Below are positions 34,432 through 41,944 of a DNA stretch of 64,000 nucleotides, in pieces. Positions within the stretch are counted from its first letter, which is position 1, and each line of letters opens with the position of its first letter. Position numbers and translations under genes: made by a program. The notes under the pieces were generated by a model that saw only the letters and a list, made by a program, of their open reading frames with translations, did not search any database and was not told where the DNA came from. The DNA is taken from NCBI GenBank assembly GCA_032251435.1, contig JAVVEH010000019.1, forward strand, positions 1 through 64,000, given 5' to 3'. The DNA comes from JAVVEH01 sp032251435 (GTDB lineage: Bacteria; Verrucomicrobiota; Lentisphaeria; Oligosphaerales; MVZH01).

Positions 34432-35219
34432 TGCCCGTCTCCTGTTTGCTGGGCCTTTTGGCGCCGCAGTTCCATAATTTTCGCCCGCGCCTCAAGCGCT
34501 TTTTTAATCCGTTCCCGGCGTTCCACTTCCGCCGCCTCCGCGGCGGTGGTGGCGGCGGCGGACGTTTCAGCGCCGCCGCTTGCCTCTTCTTTTTTATCGG
34601 GTGCCTGAACCACGGGCGGCGGCGGTGCTTTCTCGGCCTCCGCCCGCACGGCGTCAGAACTTCTCCTCTGACTGCGGGCGTCAGCGGTTTCAATGCGCAG
34701 GACCCGCTCATCCGCGCCCTTCGTGAGAACGGCTTCATAGAGGCTCACCTTGTCAAGCGTGTAGCCGGTGTCCGCAATCATATCTCCGGGTTTATACACA
34801 TGCCGGCCGCTCCCCTCTCCGCGCCCCCCCTTTTTGTGGAAAAGGATGACAGCGGCGGATTCCCCGCCAACCGAGCCGACACCGATAAGCTCCATCTCGG
34901 CGTTACCCCTTTCCCCGTCGGCGCGGCCATTTTCAATATTCACCCCTTCGCTTCGAGTCGGGCTGAACACATTTTTTTCCCATAGCGTTTTCACCTGATC
35001 GTCATCCAGCGGCAGGCGTTTGGCATGGCCCTCCTGGTCAGGACTGATGTCACTTGGCCTGTCTTCCGCGCCGGTTTCGACATTCGAACGCCCCGTCGGT
35101 TCCGGGATTAGCCCGTCTCCTCTCAGCTCCGCCCCGCCGAGCGCCCGGGCCAGCCAAAGGGTCGCCGCGGCGGCGCCGGCAATGAGGACGAGATTGATCA
35201 TTTTATACCATCCGCTCAT
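34428..35219 (-). CDS. gspC: GspC-like type II secretion protein
   Basis: A 263-residue bitopic inner-membrane protein: a short cytoplasmic N-terminus, one helix (about 7-25), an acidic linker and an HR-like beta domain (about 75-165; VKTLWEKNVFSPTR, AEMELIGVGSVGGESAAVILFHKKGG, YKPGDMIADTGYTLDKVSLYEAVL). This layout is that of GspC/PulC, which links the inner-membrane platform to the secretin. A PDZ or coiled-coil end is replaced by an Ala/Glu-rich helical tail (about 190-260). It overlaps gspD and gspM by 4 bases each, which supports the assignment. Similarity is by architecture and context, not strong motif identity. Confidence 0.78.
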   Translation of the reverse strand: MSGWYKMINLVLIAGAAAATLWLARALGGAELRGDGLIPEPTGRSNVETGAEDRPSDISPDQEGHAKRLPLDDDQVKTLWEKNVFSPTRSEGVNIENGRADGERGNAEMELIGVGSVGGESAAVILFHKKGGRGEGSGRHVYKPGDMIADTGYTLDKVSLYEAVLTKGADERVLRIETADARSQRRSSDAVRAEAEKAPPPPVVQAPDKKEEASGGAETSAAATTAAEAAEVERRERIKKALEARAKIMELRRQKAQQTGDGQ

Positions 35220-35827
35220 GGAGTCGCCTCCCGGCTTTCAAACACGGCTGTTTCGGCCGCGGATGTGAGGTAATAGGCGGTGACACTGCCAGCCAGCGTC
35301 ACACTGGACGCTTCCGTCGGATTGGTCGGTCGGATTGAGCAGGCCGTCCACGTGAACGGGCGCGGAAAATTCCGCACCGCCACCAAAAACCGGCCGATTT
35401 CTCCCATGGTTCCCGTCATATTAAGCGAAAGTTCCATGCCGCGGATCGTCTCAGAGACATCATCTGTGCGCGGGCGCCCCATTGTTCGAATGGTCACATT
35501 CGCCGTCCTGGCGACGCGTTCGAGAGCCGCCTGCACTTCCGTTGACGGGTTTGCTCCCCGCATATCCCAGACCAGCGATCCGGCCTGTTCCCTGACCGCT
35601 TGCCGCTCACGTGCGTGTCTGTCGGCGCGGCGCCGGGTTTTCGCCAGGGTTTTTTCCAGATCCTGTGTCTCGCCGCGCGCGGCCGCGATGGTCCGGGGCA
35701 GCGGCAGGGTGAAAGCGGTTTTGGGAACATACTTGGCCGCCACCAACGCGATCAGCAGGACGGCGACCGCCACCAAGAGCCGTCGGCGGCCGGATATGCT
35801 CTTCCATTTCGCCATCACTTTTTTCAT
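35216..35827 (-). CDS. gspM: GspM/PilO-like type II secretion protein
   Basis: A 203-residue protein with a short basic N-terminus, one membrane helix (about 17-33), a coiled-coil segment rich in Arg, Glu and Gln (about 50-90) and a ferredoxin-like C-terminal domain (VQAALERVARTANVTIRTMG, ELSLNMTGTMGEIGRFLVAVRNF). This is the organisation of GspM and PilO, which pair with GspL/PilN in the inner-membrane platform. It overlaps the genes on both sides by 4 bases. Sequence motifs in this family are weak, so the call depends on topology and position. Confidence 0.8.
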   Translation of the reverse strand: MKKVMAKWKSISGRRRLLVAVAVLLIALVAAKYVPKTAFTLPLPRTIAAARGETQDLEKTLAKTRRRADRHARERQAVREQAGSLVWDMRGANPSTEVQAALERVARTANVTIRTMGRPRTDDVSETIRGMELSLNMTGTMGEIGRFLVAVRNFPRPFTWTACSIRPTNPTEASSVTLAGSVTAYYLTSAAETAVFESREATP

Positions 35828-37098
35828 TGCGTCACCCGCTCGTCAGCCGCTATCGGGCGCATCCGAACTTTAACTGTCATCGTGTTTTTATGGTCAACCA
35901 CTTTTCTTAACGGCACAATATCAGCGAATTGTCCCGACTCCTCGAGAGTCCGCAGAAAATCCGTGTTATCTTCGGCGCTGCGCACATCAATCTCAACCGC
36001 GCCGTTTTTCCAGTTAAAGTTAGAGATCCAGAAGCCTTCGTCCAGCAGTCCCGTAAGGGCCATCAAGGTCTTAGGCAGAGACACACCGCCACCAGCCGCC
36101 AGAATGTTGAATTCATCCTGAAGGCTCTCAAAAACGGTGTCTGGACGGATTGTTTTCTCAAGCTCATCAAGCGTTTCCCGCAACGCCGCGTTGGTGGCTT
36201 GGACATCACGCAGTTCCGCCGCCGCGGCATAATATTTCACGCCGAGGGTCAATGCGACAATGGTTAGCAGATAACACGACAATACCGTGGCCAACAAGCG
36301 GCTTCCCCGGTTGCGGGCCAATCTGAACCCGGCGGGCAACTTGGGGCAAGTGCCCGCGTCGCGTTTTATCGTTCCCGCCAAACCGTACATCGCCAGAATG
36401 ACCGCCCCGGCGAACCCCCGTTGGTCACCCTCAGGCGCCGCCGCCAAGTCGCCAAGCTCCAGTCCCGGAGCGGCGAGCGGAGCGGGGAGGGCGCCGAACA
36501 CACCGGCGCCATCATCAAAAGGCAGGAGCTCACGTCCTGTCTGATTCCCCAGGGGCGGGGCGAAGGCCAGGCCCGGCAAACCGCTTTCCTCGACAGCGAT
36601 ATCCCCAAGGACGGGATCCATGGCCGCCATTGGAGGAATAAGCATGTCGATACCCCGCGGCATGGCGGCGACCGCGCTGGCCCAACGCTCCCATTCACTC
36701 ACACGCGAATAATAGAGCCGGACTGTCAGGCGGGCGTCTTTGCCGCCGATGATCCGGTATCCCCACGCCAGGTCATCTTCGGCAAGGGGAGCGTGTTTGC
36801 CGACCTCGTAGCGCAAGGCGTTCCGCAGGTCATGGGAAGCCATGGCCGGCACGGAGACATCGGCCATGGCCACCGTCGGATCCCCACCGCCGACCACGAT
36901 GACAGTATTTCCATCGTCACCCAGCGCCTCCAGGCCGACACCCAGCAACGCCGGGACGTCCGAACTGTCACCCGCCCCGCCTGACCAGTATGATACAACC
37001 CGGTAGCCGCTGTCAGTCTTCCGCAGCTTCACAGCGCGGCAAGACCCGTCGGCATGCCATGTGACACCAATAGACTGTCTGGGAGGGAAAAATTTCAT
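35824..37098 (-). CDS. gspL: GspL/PilM-PilN-like type II secretion protein
   Basis: A 424-residue protein with a cytoplasmic actin-like part (about 1-205; SIGVTWHADGSCRAVKL, ALRYEVGKHAPLAEDDLAWGYRI), one membrane helix (about 270-295), a coiled coil and a periplasmic ferredoxin-like domain (about 350-415). It thus combines PilM and PilN functions in one chain, as GspL does, and recruits the GspE ATPase. A TTG at 37107 could extend the protein by 3 residues. The ATG at 37098 is preferred, although no strong ribosome site is seen. The minisatellite array separates it from gspK, so it may need its own promoter. Confidence 0.85.
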   Translation of the reverse strand: MKFFPPRQSIGVTWHADGSCRAVKLRKTDSGYRVVSYWSGGAGDSSDVPALLGVGLEALGDDGNTVIVVGGGDPTVAMADVSVPAMASHDLRNALRYEVGKHAPLAEDDLAWGYRIIGGKDARLTVRLYYSRVSEWERWASAVAAMPRGIDMLIPPMAAMDPVLGDIAVEESGLPGLAFAPPLGNQTGRELLPFDDGAGVFGALPAPLAAPGLELGDLAAAPEGDQRGFAGAVILAMYGLAGTIKRDAGTCPKLPAGFRLARNRGSRLLATVLSCYLLTIVALTLGVKYYAAAAELRDVQATNAALRETLDELEKTIRPDTVFESLQDEFNILAAGGGVSLPKTLMALTGLLDEGFWISNFNWKNGAVEIDVRSAEDNTDFLRTLEESGQFADIVPLRKVVDHKNTMTVKVRMRPIAADERVTQ

Positions 37099-37220
37099 GC
37101 GGATCAATATACCCGCGTCTTTTTCTTTTTACAGTCGGAACCAAGTCAACGCCAGCAGTGAAGCGTCATCGCTGTGCTTGATTCGCCTTGCGCGCCCCGC
37201 GGGTGACAGCCGTGGCGGGG

Positions 37221-37419
37221 CGTGAGGCGTGAGGCGTGAAAGGCGTGAAAGGCGTGAAAGGCGTGAAAGGCGTGAAAGGCGTGAAAGGCGTGAAAGTCGT
37301 GAAAGTCGTGAAAGGCGTGAAAGTCGTTGGAAGTCGTTGGAAGTCGTTGGAAGTCGTTGGAAGTCGTTGAAGACGTGAAAAGACGTGAAAAGACGTGAAA
37401 AGGCGTAAGGCGTGAGGCG
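37221..37419. repeat. GTGAAAG/GTCGTTGGAA minisatellite between gspK and gspL
   Basis: A roughly 200-base array in three blocks: about ten 9-base units of the form GGCGTGAAA (37221-37320, with GTCGTGAAA variants), five 10-base units AAGTCGTTGG (37321-37370) and several AGACGTGAAA 10-mers (to about 37400), ending in GGCGTAAGGCGTGAGGCG. Units within each block are nearly identical, which suggests recent slippage or conversion. It occupies most of the ~340-base gap that splits the secretion operon. Reading frames across it (RLS and HAF repeats) are translation artefacts. No spacers, so not CRISPR. Confidence 0.9.
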
Positions 37420-37445
37420 TTCCCCCGCGTCATGGTTGGCCGGGC

Positions 37446-38462
37446 TCATGGGTGGAGAGGTTTCCGCGGCGGCAAGGCGGCTTTTCCCGTGATCGTATGA
37501 GTCCGCCGCATGTCTCCCTCCGCGCTGACCGCTGTCACCTCGATCGTGATCACGCCGGACTCCACAAATGAAAACAGATTTTTGAGTCTGGCGGCAAGAG
37601 TGGGATCCACAGACGCGAACAGATCCCCGGACCCCGCCAAATGGGCGCTTCGGTCAGCCAGAACATCCATCAACTCCTGTTCATCGAGGCCGGCCAAATA
37701 CCGCAGCATGGCGGGGGATGAGGAAAAAAACGCCGGTTTTATCCGCTGGCGGCTGGTGTCGGCCCCTGGCGACACTGGGTGAAAAAAGTCGAGAAACTGT
37801 GTGGGAGACATCTCCGGCCCCATCAATTGGGCCAGCGCCGCGGACGACGGCAGCCAGAACAATTCTTCCCGGAACAGCGGTGCCCCGTTGCGGGGCAGTC
37901 CCGTCAACCCCGCCCGGTCATATTCCGGCCTCTCCATGCCATTCAACCGGGCGGCGTCAGCGTCGCCCCGGTCAATATAATCAAGCCAGGAATTCACAAA
38001 GGTCTCGACAGTTTGAATGGCCGCGAAGTCCGTTTCTTTCGCCAGAAACGCTTGGCGCATCGTCTCCACCCCCTGAACGGTGGCAATCGTGAAGCCAGCG
38101 GCGGCGTCTTTGATGGCCACATCCACGCGGACACCATCGACAATGACGCGATGAGGCGCCCCGTCGGCCAGCCAGCGTTCTCTTGTTTCTTCCGAGTTCC
38201 CGCGCGCGGTCAATAATGTCCGGGAGCCATAATCCCGTTTATCGGCAACATGCATCCACAACGCGCGTTCCGCGGCTGATTCCGCGGCATATCTGAGCAT
38301 CGAAAGAGTCGTGTCGGTCTTCGTTTCCTTGCCCACGATTTCCGACCAGGTGGTCACATGGACAACCAGCAGAGCCATCACGGCTATCGATCCCAGAACG
38401 ATCACGAGCGCGCTGCCACGGTCGCCGCCTGGTGACACGCGCGGTTGAATTGCTGATCTCAT
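37446..38462 (-). CDS. gspK: Type II secretion minor pseudopilin GspK
   Basis: A 338-residue protein, the large tip pseudopilin. After a basic leader (MRSAIQPRVSPGGDRG) comes a hydrophobic helix SALVIVLGSIAVMALLVVH, in which the usual Glu at +5 is absent, as is normal for GspK. The body holds the GspK alpha domain (FAAIQTVETFVNSWLDYIDRG, LTGLPRNGAPLFREELFWLP) with acidic residues typical of its calcium sites. GspK forms the tip complex with GspI and GspJ, whose genes lie directly upstream (17-base gap to gspJ). Confidence 0.9.
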   Translation of the reverse strand: MRSAIQPRVSPGGDRGSALVIVLGSIAVMALLVVHVTTWSEIVGKETKTDTTLSMLRYAAESAAERALWMHVADKRDYGSRTLLTARGNSEETRERWLADGAPHRVIVDGVRVDVAIKDAAAGFTIATVQGVETMRQAFLAKETDFAAIQTVETFVNSWLDYIDRGDADAARLNGMERPEYDRAGLTGLPRNGAPLFREELFWLPSSAALAQLMGPEMSPTQFLDFFHPVSPGADTSRQRIKPAFFSSSPAMLRYLAGLDEQELMDVLADRSAHLAGSGDLFASVDPTLAARLKNLFSFVESGVITIEVTAVSAEGDMRRTHTITGKAALPPRKPLHP

Positions 38463-38479
38463 CGGTTTTTCACTTGGGT

Positions 38480-39097
38480 TCAGAACTGTTTAATACCGTA
38501 TTCCGTCCGCCGCAACCAGCTCTCCCATCTGCCGTCCCGCCAAAACACCTGGATGGCGATGGCGGGTGGTGTCTCGCTGTGAACCGTGTCATAGTCCCAT
38601 TCATCAAGCCATTGCCAGCCGGTCGCCGGATCGGCGTCCGCATAGGATAATTCGATATGATCAACTTCTTCGGATAATACCGATGTTGAGGCGTTCGAGA
38701 AGTCTCCCCCCATATCCTCAACAGGACGATCTTGATAGACCGCCACGAGCTTCGCGTCAATCACGCGGATATCAACAAAACGCAGCCCCCCCTCGTCATA
38801 CGTGCCGGGAACATGCCGATAGACCAGACGGACAGAGTCAGGCTTGCCGTCAAAGAACACAAATGGCTCATCATCTTTGTCCCGCCATGAAAACGCGACG
38901 GTTTGTGACAAGATTGAATCAAGCGTGCGGTCCAAAGCCAGCAGATCCCGCATCCTGCGGTTTTCCAGTGAAAGGCGCCTCCAGGAATTGCCCACACCGG
39001 TCAGCGCCGCCACTAAAACAGTGGTGAGCAGCAAAAAAGCGGTCACCGCCACAAGCAGTTCCAGAAGCGTGAAATGGGTCTTCGCCTTAATCATCAT
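38480..39097 (-). CDS. gspJ: Type II secretion minor pseudopilin GspJ
   Basis: A 205-residue pseudopilin. The MMIKAKTH leader is followed by FTLLELLVAVTAFLLLTTVLV with Glu at +5 and His before the cut. The beta-rich body (FSWRDKDDEPFVFFDGKPDSVRLVY; VDHIELSYADAD; AIQVFWRDGRWESWLRRTEYG) is that of GspJ. Two adjacent ATGs could start it. It lies 7 bases after gspI and 17 before gspK, in the usual I-J-K order. Confidence 0.9.
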   Translation of the reverse strand: MMIKAKTHFTLLELLVAVTAFLLLTTVLVAALTGVGNSWRRLSLENRRMRDLLALDRTLDSILSQTVAFSWRDKDDEPFVFFDGKPDSVRLVYRHVPGTYDEGGLRFVDIRVIDAKLVAVYQDRPVEDMGGDFSNASTSVLSEEVDHIELSYADADPATGWQWLDEWDYDTVHSETPPAIAIQVFWRDGRWESWLRRTEYGIKQF

Positions 39098-39104
39098 GAA
39101 TCCG

Positions 39105-39518
39105 TCAGTAGCCCTTCTGTTCCATTGTTTTTTCCATGGTGAAGCTACTGGTTTCCTCTTTGTCCACCCCGTATACTGTGACCTTCATGCGGGCGAGCGT
39201 TTTCCCGGCGATGGGCTGATCCGCGTAATCCGGCAGGTCCGCGGGGTCCAGCGCTTCACAGACAACCGAAAAACCCTCGGGCAGGAATGCGGGGGGAATC
39301 TCCTCATCCGGGCCGGTCAACAGGTGGAATTCCAGCCCTTGCTCCAGCACGTGTGTCCTGGCCCAGCGGCGTTGGGCGCGTAGAATCCGGCCGCGCGCCG
39401 TCCCGAGTATCTGCAACGTCAGGACCAGGGAAAGGCCCAGGATGAGCGCCGCCACCATGACTTCAAGCAGGGTGAATTTTTTTTCGCGCATGTCGCGGAC
39501 TTTCAGGTATTTTGGCAT
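39105..39518 (-). CDS. gspI: Type II secretion minor pseudopilin GspI
   Basis: A pseudopilin of about 137 residues and the first gene of the secretion operon. The leader MPKYLKVRDMREKK is followed by FTLLEVMVAALILGLSLVLTLQ with Glu at +5 and Lys before the cut. In-frame ATGs occur at 39521, 39518 and 39491. TTGGG 6 bases before 39518 favours that one. The frame continues upstream into the palindromic repeat and tRNA-derived repeat next to the integrated element, which is clearly not coding. The operon promoter must lie in the short stretch between 39519 and the displaced tRNA fragment, or inside the element. Confidence 0.85.
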   Translation of the reverse strand: MPKYLKVRDMREKKFTLLEVMVAALILGLSLVLTLQILGTARGRILRAQRRWARTHVLEQGLEFHLLTGPDEEIPPAFLPEGFSVVCEALDPADLPDYADQPIAGKTLARMKVTVYGVDKEETSSFTMEKTMEQKGY

Positions 39519-39588
39519 CATGGACCCAAAAGGTGTCACGGTGTGAAACAGGGCATCATGCATGACCCGTCTCCAAGCGGAAGCCCGT

Positions 39589-39669
39589 GCTTCGCCCGCC
39601 GGGCTACGCAGGGCATGCTTCTTCTCCGACCTCACATGGCCGCGCCATGCGAAGCCCGGAGGGCGAAGC
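39589..39669. repeat. Long palindromic repeat beside the attachment site
   Basis: An 81-base inverted repeat with 17-base arms and one mismatch (39589-39605 and 39653-39669; GCTTCGCCCGCCGGGCT and its complement). An inner perfect hairpin CATGGC-CGC-GCCATG sits at 39635-39649. It abuts the displaced tRNA fragment at 39670. Before the element integrated, it would have followed the tRNA-Ala 3' end directly, so it may have acted as the tRNA's processing or termination structure, or be a dispersed REP-like element. Confidence 0.75.
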
Positions 39670-39691
39670 ATGGTGGAGCTGATGGGATTCG
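39670..39691 (-). repeat. Attachment repeat, displaced tRNA-Ala 3' end
   Basis: These 22 bases are identical to 42097-42118, the 3' end of the tRNA-Ala gene from the T-loop through the encoded CCA plus one base (minus-strand reading begins CGAATCCCATCAGCTCCA). Only this part of a tRNA is present, in the same orientation as the real gene 2.4 kb away. That is the normal footprint of site-specific integration into a tRNA 3' end. Confidence 0.92.
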
Positions 39692-39716
39692 GGAATTCAG
39701 CACGAATCAGCTAAGC

Positions 39717-39735
39717 GGTTGCTGATTGGTTGCTA
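39717..39735 (+). repeat. Arm-type direct repeat, left copy
   Basis: Sequence GGTTGCTGATTGGTTGCTA, itself a double GGTTGCT motif. It matches the right copy at 41945-41963 with one difference and has the same orientation. It lies 25 bases inside the left attachment repeat and overlaps the stop codon of the zinc-ribbon gene. The paired, spaced placement relative to both ends suggests binding sites for an integrase or excisionase. Confidence 0.75.
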
Positions 39736-40173
39736 TTTGCCCGCCATGCCGGCGTAAAAATCGGCCTTGCCGACTTCTAATATCCGCCTGGTGTAGTAGG
39801 CCGTTTTGTAGGTGTTGTTGACTATCTCAGCGAAGCCGAAAAGGAGGATGGAAAAAAGAAAACCAAAGTAGCCGGCCATGACACCCAACTCGGTGCCTTC
39901 TAATATCTGCATGCCGCTGCCAAGCAAACCAAGAACGCCGAAGAAAACTAGAATACAGACAACGCCGTTGATTGACGGCTTGTCAGGTTTGGGCTTGTTT
40001 TTCCAATGGTTCGGATCGGGGTGTCCCGCGGGCTTCCGGGGAAGCTCAGGTTTGGCTGTTCTAGCCGGAATTGTAAACAAACGTTCACATCCCGGACATT
40101 CGACCTCTTGTCCGGACAGGTCTTCCGATGATTCAAGTTCCTGTTTGCAGTGGGGGCAGGTGTAGGCGCGCAT
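39733..40173 (-). CDS. Zinc-ribbon membrane protein
   Basis: A 146-residue protein with an N-terminal zinc ribbon (CPHC and CPGC, 18 residues apart, in MRAYTCPHCKQELESSED and VECPGCERLF), a Pro/Lys-rich linker and two helices (about 75-125). The ATG at 40173 follows AAAGG and starts right before the ribbon; the frame upstream is open but not convincing. The ribbon type (MJ0042-like) is common in Planctomycetota and relatives. Its role in the element is unknown. The stop codon overlaps the left arm repeat. Confidence 0.75.
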   Translation of the reverse strand: MRAYTCPHCKQELESSEDLSGQEVECPGCERLFTIPARTAKPELPRKPAGHPDPNHWKNKPKPDKPSINGVVCILVFFGVLGLLGSGMQILEGTELGVMAGYFGFLFSILLFGFAEIVNNTYKTAYYTRRILEVGKADFYAGMAGK

Positions 40174-40199
40174 GACAAACCTTTCTACAAAGTTTGATG

Positions 40200-40493
40200 T
40201 CAATTGATGTCATCACTAAGGCCGTCGACAATTTTCCGATATGCCGGCTTCTTCAGGCTGCAGGCGACGAACTCGGTCATCTGCCCGACATCAAGAAGCA
40301 TGCCCCCGGCGATGTCTTTGAATGTTTTGGGCGGGACGGGTTTTCTCCCTTTGGGGATGGTCACCCGGGACACTTTTTCGCCGCCTTTGCCGAGCACATA
40401 ACCGACGAAGTGTTTACCGCTGCGAAAGGACACATCGCCTTTGGTTTCGCACTTCGCCTTTATGTCGTCAGAATTGAACTTTCCGTTGCTCAT
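40200..40493 (-). CDS. Possible HicA-like toxin
   Basis: A 97-residue protein. The segment SGKHFVGYVLGKGGEKVSRVTIPKGRKPVPPKTFKDIAGGM follows, in outline, the HicA double-stranded-RNA-binding fold: a helix, a strand with the catalytic-type His (here Lys-His), basic strands ending VTIP and a final helix introduced by a proline. It sits 14 bases after a HicB-like gene. The match is by pattern only and the protein is longer than typical HicA (about 60-80). If real, it would cut mRNA when unpaired. Otherwise it is a hypothetical element protein. Confidence 0.6.
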   Translation of the reverse strand: MSNGKFNSDDIKAKCETKGDVSFRSGKHFVGYVLGKGGEKVSRVTIPKGRKPVPPKTFKDIAGGMLLDVGQMTEFVACSLKKPAYRKIVDGLSDDIN

Positions 40494-40507
40494 CCCACGC
40501 CCTTTCT

Positions 40508-40768
40508 CTAGCTGACAACGAGGCTGTCCAGGAACGACCGCTGGGAAAGGAGCGCTCTGGAGAAGTTGTCGTCTTCGTGAAGCTCGCGGATAAACTCTTC
40601 GATCTGCTCTTTCAAATCCTCCACCGCTTCAAAGGAGTCGTCGCCAAACCCCAGGGCCTGGGGCACGTCGGGGGCTTTGGCCAGCCACGCGTCTTCGTCG
40701 GGCGACACGATAACGGAAAGAGGCGTTTTTAGGGGGAGGGTCGCCAGGCGCTGGATAGTCAGTGACAT
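40508..40768 (-). CDS. Possible HicB-like antitoxin
   Basis: An 86-residue protein (MSLTIQRLATLPLK start). VIVSPDEDAWLAKAPDVPQALGFGDDSFEAVEDLKEQIEEFI in overlapping parts shows the HicB arrangement of two strands, an acidic loop and a long helix with ALxxLxxxIE-like spacing. The ATG at 40768 follows GGGAG; upstream codons are not convincing. No DNA-binding domain is attached, so autorepression would need another factor such as the Xre-type protein at 41358. The order antitoxin then toxin is the reverse of classical hicAB. Confidence 0.6.
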   Translation of the reverse strand: MSLTIQRLATLPLKTPLSVIVSPDEDAWLAKAPDVPQALGFGDDSFEAVEDLKEQIEEFIRELHEDDNFSRALLSQRSFLDSLVVS

Positions 40769-40936
40769 GTCGTGTTCTCCCGTGTGGTTGTGAATGTGCT
40801 GTTCATTGGTGACATAAGCCGTCAGCTGAGCCGGCTGGGACGCGGTCTGGGCGGGTCTGGCCGCGCCGAGCCAGCCCACCGGATCTGTAGCGTTGAATAG
40901 ACCAGGGTAAAAGGGGTTTGGTTGCGCGGGCACGGG

Positions 40937-41290
40937 TCACTTTCCTCCTGTCGCGGTCTGTCTGAGCTTTTTGGCCTCTTCAAGTTTCTGGCCGAGCCAC
41001 CGGTGGAATCCTTCGGCGGCGGCCTGGTTCATCACCACGCCGGTCGTGACAAACCGGATGAGCGGAGGGTTCTGGGGATCCCTCCGGACTTCGCTTCCGA
41101 GCTTGCCGCCTTCAACGGTGTGGGTGACCTTTTTGGGCAGCGCGGCCCGTTCGACGTAGAAGTGCATGGATATATCGGTGTTGGGGCACACGCCGCCCCA
41201 GCAGCCGGTGGCGTATTCGGGGTTGTGATCGTCTGGGAAGACGAACTGGAAGGTCAGTTCACTCGGTGGGGTGTCGGCTCGCTTTACCAT
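40937..41290 (-). CDS. Hypothetical protein, DUF3467-like
   Basis: A 117-residue protein. LTFQFVFPDDHNPEYATGCWGG, then a central strand region, then VTTGVVMNQAAAEGFHRWLGQKL resembles in outline DUF3467 proteins, in which a Y-N motif and a final helix after a strand-turn are typical. The likeness is weak. The ATG at 41290 follows AAGGAT; the frame upstream is open but low in quality. It lies between the HicB-like gene and the regulator inside the integrated element. Confidence 0.65.
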   Translation of the reverse strand: MVKRADTPPSELTFQFVFPDDHNPEYATGCWGGVCPNTDISMHFYVERAALPKKVTHTVEGGKLGSEVRRDPQNPPLIRFVTTGVVMNQAAAEGFHRWLGQKLEEAKKLRQTATGGK

Positions 41291-41357
41291 TGTGTGTATC
41301 CTTATTTTCCGCCTTTTTGAGGGAGGCAATATAGGCGGGGAAACGGGGGCTGTCAAG

Positions 41358-41930
41358 TCAGGCGGTTTTCTCAGAGGAGCCGCCAGGTTTTTCTTTTTTA
41401 ATGCCGTGGCTGTCGAGTATGGCGTCGGCCATGGTTTTTATGGCGGCGCGGGAGTCCGGGGTGAGCCGGTGCCAGTTGGCGGCCAGGGGGGCGAGGTCCT
41501 CGTGGGAGGGGTCCCGGGCTTCGGACAGGCGCAGGCCGAGGACGGGCATGAGACGCTCGAAGGTCTCGAGGGTCATGTTCCGGATATCGCTCCTGCCGTT
41601 TAAGTAATCGTTAACCGTTGATTGAGTTATCCCCACGCGCCTAGCGACCTCGGACTGCGAGGTCCGCAGGCAGGCGGCACGCAGGGCCGAGAGTATCCGT
41701 TCCGAATCCATGTAGCCGCCTTTCCAGCGCCGCCGCATGATCGCCGCCTCATCCCCACTGAGAGAAAGCAACGCGGTCCCCAGCTCATTCTCTTTTTTGA
41801 CAAGCCGGCGAAAATACTCGTTCCGCATGGAGGATGTCTTAAAGAACTTAAACCGCCTCTTGCCGCCATCCGACCACTTCACACCATACGGGCTCGGCCG
41901 CCCTGGTCTGTCATATTTCACTACAGGCAT
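41358..41930 (-). CDS. Xre-type regulator with an integrase-like N-terminal domain
   Basis: A 190-residue protein with two parts. Residues 1-60 (RPGRPSPYGVKWSDGGKRRFKFF, then a helix EYFRRLVKKENELG) look like the AP2-type/arm-binding N-terminal domain of tyrosine integrases, where GKRR...FFKT is typical. Residues 78-130 are a helix-turn-helix of the Cro/CI type (QSEVARRVGITQSTVNDYLNG). The tail is helical. No catalytic R-H-R-Y set is present. It occupies the place where an integrase gene normally sits, beside the tRNA attachment site. It may repress the element and bind the arm repeats. An alternative is a chimera between a decayed integrase and a regulator. Confidence 0.75.
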   Translation of the reverse strand: MPVVKYDRPGRPSPYGVKWSDGGKRRFKFFKTSSMRNEYFRRLVKKENELGTALLSLSGDEAAIMRRRWKGGYMDSERILSALRAACLRTSQSEVARRVGITQSTVNDYLNGRSDIRNMTLETFERLMPVLGLRLSEARDPSHEDLAPLAANWHRLTPDSRAAIKTMADAILDSHGIKKEKPGGSSEKTA

Positions 41931-41944
41931 TACACACTGACCTT

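Noticed and set aside
37221..37419. The short-period array as a CRISPR locus
   Set aside because: Units are 9-10 bases with no spacers, and no cas genes are present.
37129..37449. Open frames translating as RLSRLS and HAFHAF repeats, looking like low-complexity repeat proteins
   Set aside because: They are translations of the minisatellite and lack a start with a ribosome site, a domain or a neighbour relation.
39491..39671. An upstream extension of the GspI frame through the palindrome and tRNA fragment
   Set aside because: The extra 50-60 residues are encoded by repeat and tRNA-derived sequence, and the pseudopilin leader starts at 39518.
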